Shown here: piece by piece, positions 1 through 7,180 of the stretch | Layout: every line of letters starts with the position of its first letter | How positions within the stretch are numbered: position 1 is the stretch's first letter | From: Deltaproteobacteria bacterium | GTDB taxonomy: Bacteria; Desulfobacterota; Desulfobacteria; Desulfobacterales; UBA11574 | Assembly (NCBI GenBank): GCA_019313505.1 | Contig: JAFDBA010000030.1 | Span: 1-16,643 of the forward strand | Length of the DNA stretch: 16,643 bases | Direction of reading: 5' to 3' | Position numbers and translations under genes: made by a program | Notes under the pieces: generated by a model | The model's database searches: none | Seen by the model: the letters and a program-made list of their open reading frames with translations, nothing else | What the model was told of the DNA's origin: nothing

Positions 1-337
1 TGAGTGTTGCAAAAAAGGTGGAGCGTGTAGGAAAGAGCAAGTTAATTTGAAGCTGTATATTCATATGTAGGAAGTTATTTGAATCCTGCCGTTACATGTA
101 GCTTGTCAGTATCTGATATTTTTAGTGATGTCAATAGCTTGTGATACTATTTAGATATCGATCGCTCCTGTTCAATATTATTGCTTATTCCAGGTTTGCC
201 TCCAACCCTACATCTTGTGTTTGTCACTTTCCCCTAATTCCGGTTTTTCGCTCAAGGTTCCGTGCCTGAAGCTTGCATCAGCATAAATCCAATATCATTG
301 AAGATTACTTTTGTAAATCGCAACTTATTAACTAAAG
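1..337. other. non-coding stretch, nothing recognised
   Basis: AT-rich sequence before the first gene remnant. I find no convincing open reading frame, tRNA or rRNA signature, or strong hairpin with a T-tract on either strand. It is probably part of the same eroded region that continues to about 3560. Confidence 0.5.
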
Positions 338-529
338 CTAATAATCCACCCTTTCTTTCAATTCCTTCCCACATTTAAAAAACGGAAGCTTCTTGGATTT
401 GATTTGAACCTCTTCCCCGGTTTTTGGGTTCCGGCTGGCGTAAGCCTTGTATTGTTTGACGTAAAATGGACACAGGCCACGGATTTCCACCCTGTCACCG
501 TTGCCTAGGGCGTTTGACATTTCCTCCAC
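338..529 (-). pseudogene. HU/IHF-family DNA-binding protein, C-terminal remnant
   Basis: This 63-codon frame encodes the DNA-binding arm and C-terminus of an HU/IHF-type protein. Recognisable stretches are GDRVEIRG, the RNPKTGE motif of the beta-arm tip, a KLPFFKCGKELKERV ending, and a stop. Full-length HU/IHF proteins are about 90-100 residues. The N-terminal helices (about 35 residues) are absent here, and the frame would have to start at a GTG (527-529) inside what should be helix 2/3 (EEMSNAL). Immediately upstream on the same strand is the tail of an unrelated ATPase gene, so the 5' part was probably lost by deletion. Cys residues in GLCPFYVK and FFKCGK fit deltaproteobacterial members of the family. 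A functional short protein is unlikely because the dimerisation core is missing. Confidence 0.75.
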
Positions 530-646
530 TTATACGTTTCTTAATGACACAAAAGATAGGTTGAAGGATTAAAAATCAAGCAGCCACTTCCATGCGGGGA
601 TTATATAAATAGCAGCGCCATCTATCTCAACAGCTGCTTCCTCACT
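514..646. repeat. 133-bp dispersed direct repeat, copy A
   Basis: This segment aligns without gaps to 2934-3066 in the same orientation, with about 14 mismatches by eye (roughly 89% identity). It covers, on the minus strand, the last ~26 codons of an AAA/DUF4143-type ATPase remnant, a 39-bp spacer and the first codons of the HU remnant. Because both copies share the ATPase-to-HU junction, the duplication appears to postdate the joining of the two fragments. Confidence 0.85.
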
Positions 647-763
647 AACATTGATGAGTTGAAAATCAGCGTCGGGCAAAGCGGAGCTTGCTTCATATAG
701 TGCGCAATATTCCCGTTCGCGCGTTGCCGGATTACTGACGTCTGCCGTAACCAAGATAACCAA
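569..763 (-). pseudogene. AAA_14/DUF4143-type ATPase, C-terminal remnant
   Basis: The 64-codon frame begins LVTADVSNPATRERE and ends in EIDGAAIYIIPAWKWLLDF. This matches the extreme C-terminus of the DUF4143 family of P-loop ATPases, where a strand (LIQVSYDLSNPETRERE type) is followed by a variable helix, a DEEG-like turn and a terminal I-P-x-W-K-W-L-L. Full proteins are about 380-450 residues, with a Walker-box AAA domain at the front; nothing upstream encodes it, and a stop lies about 12 codons before the first homologous residue. The nominal start is a TTG at 761-763 without a ribosome binding site. Family identification rests on remembered motifs and should be confirmed by profile search. 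Confidence 0.65.
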
Positions 764-993
764 CTGATAGATTTGATAAAATACATCATTGATTATTTAT
801 TATTCACTATTCAACATAATGACACCATCCCCCGTAGACACCCCTGGCGCTTTACATCATACGATCCTAAGGGCAATCGAACGTCCAAAGATATTTTAAG
901 ATGACAGCAAATAGTTAACTGTCCGTGGTTTTTACCGGTAATATGTCAAGAAAAAGATTACCAACGGTCAAAGAGCTGATTTAGTGTTGTAGT

Positions 994-1257
994 TTGATTT
1001 GCCAAGATTTTTTTGATAACATATCCAATATATTTTTACCCAGAGGTTATGCCGCCAGGCTCCTGGATGAATACCAAATTCCCGTTTCCGTGGTGTCGGA
1101 CGGCAAAACTGCGATGGTGATCGATACCGTATCCGGTGAAAAGATCGGAGAAGGCCTTGATGCGATTCCTTCGAAAAAGGCGTTGCAAGAAACGGCAAAA
1201 TCACTTAAATTGCAGCAGCTTGCTGAAAAACTGATGGAGCGTGAAAAGTTGATTTAG
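994..1257 (+). pseudogene. HSDR_N_2-like protein, C-terminal remnant
   Basis: From about residue 19 the 87-residue frame reads YAARLLDEYQIPVSVVSDG, then a beta-hairpin with VIDTVSGEKIGEGLDAIPS and a charged helical tail. This resembles the end of small proteins carrying a type I restriction HsdR N-terminal-like (HSDR_N_2) nuclease-fold domain, which in deltaproteobacteria end with a D-G-x-x-A-x-V-x-D-T-x-S-G-K-x-I-G-x-G-L-x-A-I-P-S block. The catalytic N-terminal half (about 80-100 residues) is missing, and the first 18 residues do not look homologous. The only start is a TTG at 994 with no ribosome binding site. I call it a decayed fragment; a short expressed protein cannot be excluded. Confidence 0.5.
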
Positions 1258-1276
1258 AAAAGATGCAACGGGTATT

Positions 1277-2143
1277 ATGAAAAATTTGATGTTGGGAATT
1301 ATTCTTAATCTGATCCTATGTTTGTCTGTTGCTGCCGACACTTCTTTATGGAAGGTTCAACTGCATAAATCCGTAACATATATAGGGGGCACTTGTCATG
1401 TACTGCGAAAATTTGATTATCCTTTGCCGGAGGAATTTGTAAAAGCATACGAAGATTCTGATGTAATTGTTTTCGAGACGCAACTTGAAGAGTTGAACAG
1501 TCCGAAAACACAAGAAATGATAATTAGACAAGGATTTTATAATGATGATTTGAGTCTTGACAAAGTGTTATCGATCCAGACCTACGATCTTTTAAGACAG
1601 TATTGTGAAGCTTCGGGAATTCCAGTCTTTTCATTGAACAAGTTTAAGCCGTCCATGGTTGTTTTAACGTTGCTTGGCTTAGAGTTGCAGAAGTTGGGTA
1701 TCAATCAAACCGGTGTTGACCATTACTTTCACCATAAGGCAACAATGGAAGGAAAAAAGATTGAAGGGTTAGAAAGCGTTAACAAACAAATCGAATTTGT
1801 TCTGTCCATGGGCGAAGGTAGCGAGAATGATTTCATTGAACATTCCATTAAAGACTTAAAGAAAACAGGGCAAATAATCAATGGGCTCATTGCTGCGTGG
1901 AAGCAAGGGGATGAGGATAAACTATATAAGCTCTATATAGCACCCCTGAAAAAGGATTATCCAAATCTTTATGAAACCTTGATCGCCGAAAGAAACCGTG
2001 AATGGTTATCAAAAATTGAGCGCTATCTTCAAACTCCCCAAAATGAATTGATCCTGGTGGGCGTAGGACATCTGGTTGGTAAAGACGGAATTGTCGATTA
2101 TTTGAGAAGATCCGGTTATAGTATCAATAAGCTCGATTATTGA
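1277..2143 (+). CDS. exported TraB/GumN-family protein
   Basis: A 288-residue protein with an N-terminal signal peptide (short basic start, hydrophobic residues 4-18, likely cleavage near AAD), so it is probably exported. The mature part has the hallmarks of the TraB/PrgY/GumN superfamily (related to Tiki proteases and the EreA/ChaN fold): an early G-G-T-C-H motif (G37 to H41, usual form GTxH), VFE with E67 after the next helix, an E-R-N segment near residue 240, and a C-terminal G-V-G-H-L motif with H265. These His and Glu residues are the conserved putative metal-binding or catalytic positions. Length and motif order fit the family, so the gene looks intact. The substrate is unknown. The stop is three bases before the next start (2147), implying coupled expression with the broken metallophosphoesterase gene. 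No strong Shine-Dalgarno precedes the ATG. Confidence 0.8.
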   Translation: MKNLMLGIILNLILCLSVAADTSLWKVQLHKSVTYIGGTCHVLRKFDYPLPEEFVKAYEDSDVIVFETQLEELNSPKTQEMIIRQGFYNDDLSLDKVLSIQTYDLLRQYCEASGIPVFSLNKFKPSMVVLTLLGLELQKLGINQTGVDHYFHHKATMEGKKIEGLESVNKQIEFVLSMGEGSENDFIEHSIKDLKKTGQIINGLIAAWKQGDEDKLYKLYIAPLKKDYPNLYETLIAERNREWLSKIERYLQTPQNELILVGVGHLVGKDGIVDYLRRSGYSINKLDY

Positions 2144-2146
2144 CAT

Positions 2147-2874
2147 ATGAAAGTCGCAATTATTTCCGATATTCATGGTAATTTGGATGCGTTTCGACAA
2201 GTCTTGAACGATATTGAGGCTTCGGGTATTGACGCCGTTGTCTGTCTGGGAGACAATGTGGGCTACGGACCTGAGCCTGAGCAGGTAATTCGACAGATTC
2301 GAAATCGCAATATTCCGTGTGTTATGGGAAATTATGAGCGGGCAGTGGCAGATTGCGCGCATTTGGACTGGTTTAATCCTGCTGCCCGGAAATCTTTGCA
2401 AAAAACAATGACCCTGCTGTCCGAAGATTCCATAAATTATATACGCGGGATGAAATCATCTTTGGTGATTTACCAAAGCCGATTTGTTCACGGTTTCCAC
2501 CGGATTCCACGGATACCTATTTATTTCAGGTTTCCAATGACACCCTCAAGCAAACTTTCAGAAAAATGAAAGAAAGACTTTGTTTTGTGGGACATACCCA
2601 TGAACTGAAACTTATCGGATTTGACGGTAAGGTATCCCAACATATTCCCCTTAAAAAAGGTATTGTGAAACATTTCCATAAAGACAGAAAATATATCGTC
2701 AATGTGGGCAGCGTTGGACAACCCAGAGACGGTAATAACAATGCAAAATACGTGATTTGGAATACATCGGAGGATTCCCTTGAAGTAAGATTTGTTCCTT
2801 ATGATATTGAAGCGGTTGTCAGCAAAATCATAGCCGCAGGACTTCCCAAAGTGCACGCAGATCGACTATGGTAA
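2147..2874 (+). pseudogene. calcineurin-like metallophosphoesterase, one-base frameshift
   Basis: The first frame (2147-2569) supplies metal-ligand motifs I-III of the YfcE/MJ0936-type family: SDIHGN near the start, GDNVGYGPEP, and GNYE. It breaks just after VHGF. The second frame (up to 2874) supplies the rest: GHTH and NVGSVGQPRDG, then the usual C-terminal strand pair. Reading TTTCCACCG at 2494-2502 as TTTCCCACCG restores one continuous frame (FVHGFPPDSTDTYLFQVSN...) of about 242 codons, the normal family length. The lesion is therefore a single missing C in the CC at 2497-2498. All ligand motifs remain, so the break is either recent or a sequencing error. The ATG at 2147 follows the TraB-family stop by three bases. 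The substrate (cyclic nucleotide, phosphodiester or phosphoprotein) cannot be told from sequence. Confidence 0.85.
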
Positions 2875-2933
2875 CGAGGATCGAATTCTTCTCCTGTCCA
2901 TCATGTGCGGAAATACGAAACCATGATGAAAAA

Positions 2934-3066
2934 TTGACATTTCCCCCACTTATACGTTTCTTAATGACACAAAAGATAGGTTTAAGGATTAAAAATCAAG
3001 CAACCACTTCCATACGGGGATTATGCGAATAGCAGTGCCATCCGCGTCAACAGCCGATTCCTCACT
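2934..3066. repeat. 133-bp dispersed direct repeat, copy B
   Basis: Second copy of the segment at 514-646, same orientation, ungapped. Only two of about 14 differences fall in the first 55 bp (spacer and HU start); the rest are in the ATPase tail. The copy stops at 2934, four codons into the HU frame, and beyond it the sequence is unrelated. Confidence 0.85.
2989..3066 (-). pseudogene. second AAA_14/DUF4143-type ATPase tail (about 26 codons)
   Basis: The last 26 codons before the stop at 2989-2991 read SEESAVDADGTAIRIIPVWKWLLDF, the paralogue of the tail at 569-646. The open frame extends upstream to an ATG at 3211-3213, but that part has a hydrophobic segment (FSLGVLIGAFIGNSIV) that does not resemble the ATPase family, and no ribosome binding site is visible. 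I take only the repeat-covered tail as homologous and the rest as a chance or chimeric reading frame. Six of seven changed codons between the two tails are nonsynonymous, which fits loss of constraint. Confidence 0.6.
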
Positions 3067-3280
3067 TTGCTGAAAAATTCCAGAAACAGGCCCAGTAGTA
3101 TGCTCAACAGGATCGTCCACAGATAAAACGCTATCCTTCCTTGTGCCCCAAATCTGAACTATGGAATTTCCGATAAAGGCTCCGATTAAAACGCCCAAGG
3201 AAAAACCTTCCATGGGAGGCGTTTCGCACTGATTTTATCCTTGCTTTTTAACTGTCATTCGCTTAAACTCTATCGCTGCA

Positions 3281-3405
3281 TAAACAACACAGCAGATTAT
3301 ACGTTAAACGGCTTAAATAAAGGCGTTGCATTGATTGGAGCAAGCATCATAAGATCTAACCTTTAGTGGCATCCAATAAAAACACCTTTTTTGCTGCGTT
3401 GTTTA
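3281..3405. repeat. imperfect palindromic repeat element
   Basis: The outer arms TAAACAACACAGCA (3281-3294) and TGCTGCGTTGTTTA (3392-3405) are inverted repeats with one mismatch. Inside, AAAGGCGTT...ATTGGA on the left pairs loosely with the complement of TCCAATAAAAACACCTTT on the right. The element could fold into a long interrupted hairpin. No coding potential is evident, and it looks like a degenerate MITE or REP-type repeat. Confidence 0.5.
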
Positions 3406-3417
3406 CCTTTCAGGAAA

Positions 3418-3512
3418 GCCGATGACATCGCATCTCCTGCGTTATCAAGACCTTGCGGTAGACGACTACAGCTGCGGCCTTGGACCTGCGATATCCTCGA
3501 CTTTTGCAACGT
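3418..3512. repeat. imperfect hairpin repeat
   Basis: Centred near 3462-3466, CAAGACCTTGCGGTAG on the left pairs imperfectly with CTACAGCTGCGGCCTTG on the right. Further out, CGATGACATCGCA mirrors TGCGATATCCTCG. It is a GC-richer, interrupted hairpin that abuts the palindrome at 3281-3405. A 76-codon open frame crossing it (3391-3621) is a by-product of the repeat. Confidence 0.45.
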
Positions 3513-3576
3513 TAGAGTAAACATCCTGCGGTTTAACTCAAAAAGGGGGGGACAAACATTTTTGGTAAGTGTTCAC

Positions 3577-3605
3577 GGTTCAGAGGTTCAGGGTTCAGGG
3601 TATAG
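3577..3605 (+). repeat. GGTTCAG heptamer tandem repeat
   Basis: GGTTCAG occurs three times (3577, 3585, 3592) followed by a variant GGTATAG (3599). A 14-nt portion, AGAGGTTCAGGGTT (3582-3595), recurs exactly in inverted orientation at 6877-6890, so such sequence brackets the VOC/VWA gene pair. An 8-bp inverted repeat GTTCACGG (3571-3578) / CCGTGAAC (3624-3631) encloses this copy. Confidence 0.7.
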
Positions 3606-3658
3606 GGTTTTTGAATCCTGATTCCGTGAACGGATACAAAAAAAGAAATGGAAAAACA

Positions 3659-4048
3659 ATGAAACTACATCACATAGCTATGGTCTGCAGTTCCATTGAA
3701 AGGGCTGACAGGTTTTATGTTGGGGTCCTTGGGCTGAAAAAGATAAAATCCGGAACACTTGACCGGGTGTTTGGAGAACAACTTTTTAGTATATCTCAAG
3801 AATGTGAAATGATCCTCTATGGAAACGAGGATTTTAGGATTGAGGTCTTTGTTGCCGTCTCTGGTCCTAAAATGAAGGCACCTTATGCACACCTCTGTCT
3901 GGAAGTAAAAGACAGAAAATCCTTTGAAAAAAAGTGTGAAGAAGCGGGTTTAACGGTCAAACGTATCCCCAAGGGAGATTATCTGATTGTTTTCATCGAG
4001 GATTATGACGGAAATCTCTTTGAAATAAAGGAGCCTGCGACAAAATAA
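3659..4048 (+). CDS. VOC (glyoxalase/bleomycin-resistance fold) protein
   Basis: A 129-residue single-module vicinal-oxygen-chelate protein starting MKLHHIAMVCSSIERADRFY. The two beta-alpha-beta-beta-beta halves are visible, and the four expected metal ligands are in place: H5, E62 (in RIEVF), H78 (in YAHLCLEV) and E122 (in GNLFEI). Family members include lactoylglutathione lyase, methylmalonyl-CoA epimerase and dioxygenases; the full H/E/H/E set suggests an active metalloenzyme of the lyase/epimerase type, but the substrate cannot be assigned. The frame is open back to 3569, but those 30 codons lie in the GGTTCAG repeat, so I chose the ATG at 3659 where homology begins; its ribosome binding site is weak (AAGAAATGG). 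Four bases separate its stop from the earliest possible start of the next gene, so the two are probably cotranscribed. Confidence 0.8.
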   Translation: MKLHHIAMVCSSIERADRFYVGVLGLKKIKSGTLDRVFGEQLFSISQECEMILYGNEDFRIEVFVAVSGPKMKAPYAHLCLEVKDRKSFEKKCEEAGLTVKRIPKGDYLIVFIEDYDGNLFEIKEPATK

Positions 4049-4085
4049 CCGGATGAGATGTCAGGAAAACCTTGTGGAAGAAACA

Positions 4086-6878
4086 ATGCACAAAGAAGAT
4101 CCACTCAAACAACTCGCCATTGCCGATCCGGACTTGGCAAAGACGGTTACGGCCGCCCTGGATAAAAAAGGCTGTCCGGTTTCAGACCGGAACATTGTAT
4201 TGCTGGTTGAAGAGACGTTGTGGGGGTTAGTCAGGGAGATTTCTTTCGGCAGAACCATAGCGTCCGGTTATACGGATCTGATTGGGGAGGTTGATCTTAA
4301 AAAAATTTATCGCTACCGGGATCTGGTCCGGAGCTTTGGGCGCAAGGGTCCGACACTGGGACGGATTATGGCCGAGCACCTTGTGCCGGTGATACAATAC
4401 GGGGACAATCTTTTTTTAAAGCGCTTTCTGAAAACCCTTGAGATTATGCTGAACAAGGGAACCTATACTCTGAAAGATCCGCTTAACGCTCTTTCAAAAT
4501 TACTAAACGAAGAGGATCTTAAGTCCGCATATACATACCTTGATCTGCTTGGCAACACCTTTTCCCAAGATATGTCTTATGTCCGGAGCCAGCATTTTGC
4601 CCAAATCCTGCCCGGTGCCGTGCTTGCCTTTTCTCCTTCACGGCGAGCCTGGCAGACCAAACAGCTTCGACGCGTTATAAAGGCTGATTTTCACCTGGCC
4701 GATTCCTTTCTGGACGGTCTTGAAAAAGGACTGTATCTGCTTTCCAAAGAGGCGTTAAGCGATTTTATTTCCCTTGGGCTTGAAAAATTAAAGCGTAACC
4801 AAAAACTCGCAAAAAAATTTCTTTCACTGGAATCAAAACTCGGGATCGACACCTTCACAAATCTGCAGGTAACCATTCCTATTTCCCGGGTCCGACAGCA
4901 GCTAAACCGTTATCTCATGGCCAGAACAGGTCTTTCAATTTCAGTACGTCCAATTTCTTTGCTCCAGGATTCATTAATCAAGGAATTCAACAAAATAATT
5001 TTTGTCTGTTCAGACGGAAAGTACATATACCTTCCGGATGAAATCAGCGTCTTTCCCCACAAAGCCCAAAACATAAACCTATATAAATGCCTTGCAAGGC
5101 TTGAAGCAGGACACTATGAGTTCGGCACCTTCGATTTTGATCTTGAAAAAGCCATGGAAAAATGCCGGGGAATTGGAAAATTAAAGGATTATGATTTGGA
5201 ATTCGATTTAATCCAAGATGGGGAAGATCTATCCGATATGGAACGTTTTTTCTTGTATTTTCCAGTCGCTGCGCTGGCAGCGGATCTGTTTACAATCTTC
5301 GAACACGGCCGTATCAGAATTATGTTGCAGCGTCAGTATCCGGGCCTGGTCAGACAGACCCTTCCCGTGCTTCAACAAGAAGCTGAACATATGATTAAAA
5401 ACCATAAACCGGTTGAAATGGTTTTTCTTTTGTATCTGTGGATTGCCCTCGGCATTCCAGAAGAAGAACGTTTTGGTATGGACACTAAAACACATACTCA
5501 CACCAAAATGTTTAAAAATCTGTTTGAAACCACAATAACGAAAGATTCGACGGTCGAGTCATGTGCAGAGCTTGTTGTCAAGATATACCCGAAAATGGAA
5601 AAATTTTTGAGCAGAACGTTATATTTAAAAAAAGGTCTTAAAGAATTTTATAAACCCATACAAACACCCTTTGGCCGTAGATTAAGGCCTGATCTTTTTT
5701 TCTTGGCGAATCGGAAATATGAGCGTTTAGCCAGGACCTTAAAGGTGCAGCTCGAAGACAAGGGGTTTGAAGTCTACACCTCGGATATTAAAAAACGCCT
5801 GATGGAAAACAACGGTATGATTTCCCATCAGGACTGCAAAGAAATGATATGCTGTTTTCGGGAAAACCACGAGCCTCATGGAGCACCGCAACAAAAATTT
5901 TCCATAGACCTGTCCTGGCTTGATCTGTCCAAGCTCCTCGGCACTGAGAACACTACCGTACTTCAGAAAGAAGATTTTTCCGGCACTGTTACCTGGCACC
6001 AAGAATGGGACTGCAACTTGCTGGATTACCTGCATTCTCATGTAAGAGTGCTCGACAAATCTTTAACCGAAAAAGAGAGCGACTTTTATAAGTTAACATT
6101 GAAACATCACAGGGGGCTGGTAAAGAAGATACGCTATGCTTTTGAGCTGTTGAAGCCCGAGGGTCTTATAAGATTAAGACAATGGGTGGAAGGGGATGAG
6201 TTCGATTACAGGGCACTGTTAGACTTTGCCATAGATAAAAAGGCGGGGAGAATTCCATCGGACAGGCTGTATATCAAACACATCAAACAGACCAGGGATG
6301 TTGCCGTACTCCTGCTTGTGGATTTGTCCCGTTCAACAGCTAACGCTGTTTTTGGTTCACATGCTACCGTTTTAGATGTCGAAAAGGAAGCCATCGTACT
6401 ATTTTGTGAAGCGTTGGGAGTTGTGGGGGACGCTTTTGCCATTGCAGGTTTTTCCGGGACCGGCCGCCTGGGAGTTGATTACTTTCGCATAAAAGACCTT
6501 GATGAAAATATGGATGATGCTGTCAAACGGCGTATTAATGCCATGGCACCCCAACGGAGCACCCGGATGGGGGCCGCCATCCGCCATGCCATCAGTCAAC
6601 TTGAAAAGGTTCATTCAAAAGTCCGTTTATTGATTGTTTTAGGTGATGGGTTCCCCAATGATGTTGATTATAAACAAAATTATGCAATTGCAGATACCCG
6701 AAAAGCCATATTTGAGGCGCGTTCAAAAAACATATATACTCATGCCATAACCGTTAATTTTGCTGGAGATCCCAGGCTGGATGATCTTTACGGAAACGTT
6801 CACCACAATGTTCTATCTGACGTTCGCGAACTACCCGACAAACTTTTACGGATCTACGGAAGTCTGACCAGACATTAA
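4086..6878 (+). CDS. NorD/CbbO-like protein with C-terminal VWA domain
   Basis: A large (930-residue) soluble protein with no signal peptide or clear membrane segment. The C-terminal ~200 residues form a von Willebrand A domain of the NorD/CbbO type: VAVLLLVDLSRST carries the MIDAS D-x-S-x-S (D746, S748, S750), STRMG supplies the MIDAS Thr (T826), and VLGDGFPND the last Asp (D854). It ends with the family's typical LYGSLTR-like helix. The preceding WVEGDEFDYRALLDFAIDKKAGRIP linker is also characteristic. The long N-terminal region is helical and poorly recognisable. CbbO and NorD are adaptor subunits that work with MoxR-type AAA+ ATPases (CbbQ, NorQ) to remodel metalloenzymes; no such ATPase gene is in this window. 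The frame opens at an ATG at 4053, but the ATG at 4086 has GGAAG five bases upstream, so I prefer it. Confidence 0.8.
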   Translation: MHKEDPLKQLAIADPDLAKTVTAALDKKGCPVSDRNIVLLVEETLWGLVREISFGRTIASGYTDLIGEVDLKKIYRYRDLVRSFGRKGPTLGRIMAEHLVPVIQYGDNLFLKRFLKTLEIMLNKGTYTLKDPLNALSKLLNEEDLKSAYTYLDLLGNTFSQDMSYVRSQHFAQILPGAVLAFSPSRRAWQTKQLRRVIKADFHLADSFLDGLEKGLYLLSKEALSDFISLGLEKLKRNQKLAKKFLSLESKLGIDTFTNLQVTIPISRVRQQLNRYLMARTGLSISVRPISLLQDSLIKEFNKIIFVCSDGKYIYLPDEISVFPHKAQNINLYKCLARLEAGHYEFGTFDFDLEKAMEKCRGIGKLKDYDLEFDLIQDGEDLSDMERFFLYFPVAALAADLFTIFEHGRIRIMLQRQYPGLVRQTLPVLQQEAEHMIKNHKPVEMVFLLYLWIALGIPEEERFGMDTKTHTHTKMFKNLFETTITKDSTVESCAELVVKIYPKMEKFLSRTLYLKKGLKEFYKPIQTPFGRRLRPDLFFLANRKYERLARTLKVQLEDKGFEVYTSDIKKRLMENNGMISHQDCKEMICCFRENHEPHGAPQQKFSIDLSWLDLSKLLGTENTTVLQKEDFSGTVTWHQEWDCNLLDYLHSHVRVLDKSLTEKESDFYKLTLKHHRGLVKKIRYAFELLKPEGLIRLRQWVEGDEFDYRALLDFAIDKKAGRIPSDRLYIKHIKQTRDVAVLLLVDLSRSTANAVFGSHATVLDVEKEAIVLFCEALGVVGDAFAIAGFSGTGRLGVDYFRIKDLDENMDDAVKRRINAMAPQRSTRMGAAIRHAISQLEKVHSKVRLLIVLGDGFPNDVDYKQNYAIADTRKAIFEARSKNIYTHAITVNFAGDPRLDDLYGNVHHNVLSDVRELPDKLLRIYGSLTRH

Positions 6879-6890
6879 CCCTGAACCTCT
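6877..6890 (-). repeat. inverted copy of the GGTTCAG-type repeat
   Basis: AACCCTGAACCTCT, overlapping the VWA stop codon by two bases, is the exact reverse complement of 3582-3595. A looser extra unit (CCTTGAAC) follows at about 6894. Confidence 0.65.
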
Positions 6891-6912
6891 ACACCTTGAA
6901 CAGTTGCGATAT

Positions 6913-7053
6913 GAGACCTTTGCAAAACGCTCCATTTTGCCCAATCCGGCGTTAGACTCAAATTTTAATCCTCAAAATACTCAATGTATTCCTGTGGTTA
7001 AAATTTTAACCTTCCTTGGCCTTGAACAAAATTGAATATTTTTCAAAGGTCTC
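6913..7053. mobile_element. MITE-like hairpin element with 5-bp target duplication
   Basis: A 141-bp element bounded by inverted ends GAGACCTTTGCAAAA (6913-6927) and TTTTTCAAAGGTCTC (7039-7053; one mismatch when paired). It is flanked on both sides by GATAT (6908-6912 and 7054-7058), which reads as a target-site duplication. The interior is also palindromic around about 6983: CAAATTTTAATCCTCAAAATAC pairs with its mirror in GTATTCCTGTGGTTAAAATTTT. It has no coding capacity, so any mobility would depend on a transposase elsewhere. It lies between the VWA gene and the promoter of the iron-uptake operon. Confidence 0.75.
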
Positions 7054-7085
7054 GATATTTGTTTCATTTCCAGAAAGTTGCTTTA

Positions 7086-7114
7086 TTGACAATACATTGA
7101 ACAAGCGTTACTGT
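7086..7114 (+). promoter_or_regulatory. sigma70-type promoter of the feo operon
   Basis: TTGACA (7086-7091) is followed after 17 bp by TACTGT (7109-7114), a consensus -35 with an acceptable -10, about 65 bp ahead of the Fur-FeoA start. It begins 33 bp beyond the hairpin element. I looked for a classic 19-bp Fur box here and did not find a convincing one. Confidence 0.45.
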
Positions 7115-7180
7115 TATAGATCACGGGTGATGTATTCGTAACCGTCTTTTACGAAGGCATTATTTCAACAAGGAATCCAT

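Noticed and set aside
2899..2928. CATCATG/CATGATG hairpin after the metallophosphoesterase as a terminator
   Set aside because: Only 7 bp of AT-rich stem with a 16-nt loop and no T-tract on the plus strand; too weak to call.
3067..3213. Membrane protein encoded upstream of the second ATPase tail
   Set aside because: There is a hydrophobic stretch but no ribosome binding site, no recognised family, and it is fused to a decayed tail; probably a chance frame.
3391..3621. 76-codon open frame on the plus strand
   Set aside because: It runs through the hairpin repeat and the heptamer repeat, has no ribosome binding site and no protein-like pattern.
7092..7180. Fur box in the feo promoter region
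   Set aside because: No convincing 19-bp GATAATGATTATCATTATC-like palindrome was found; autoregulation is expected from context but not shown by sequence.
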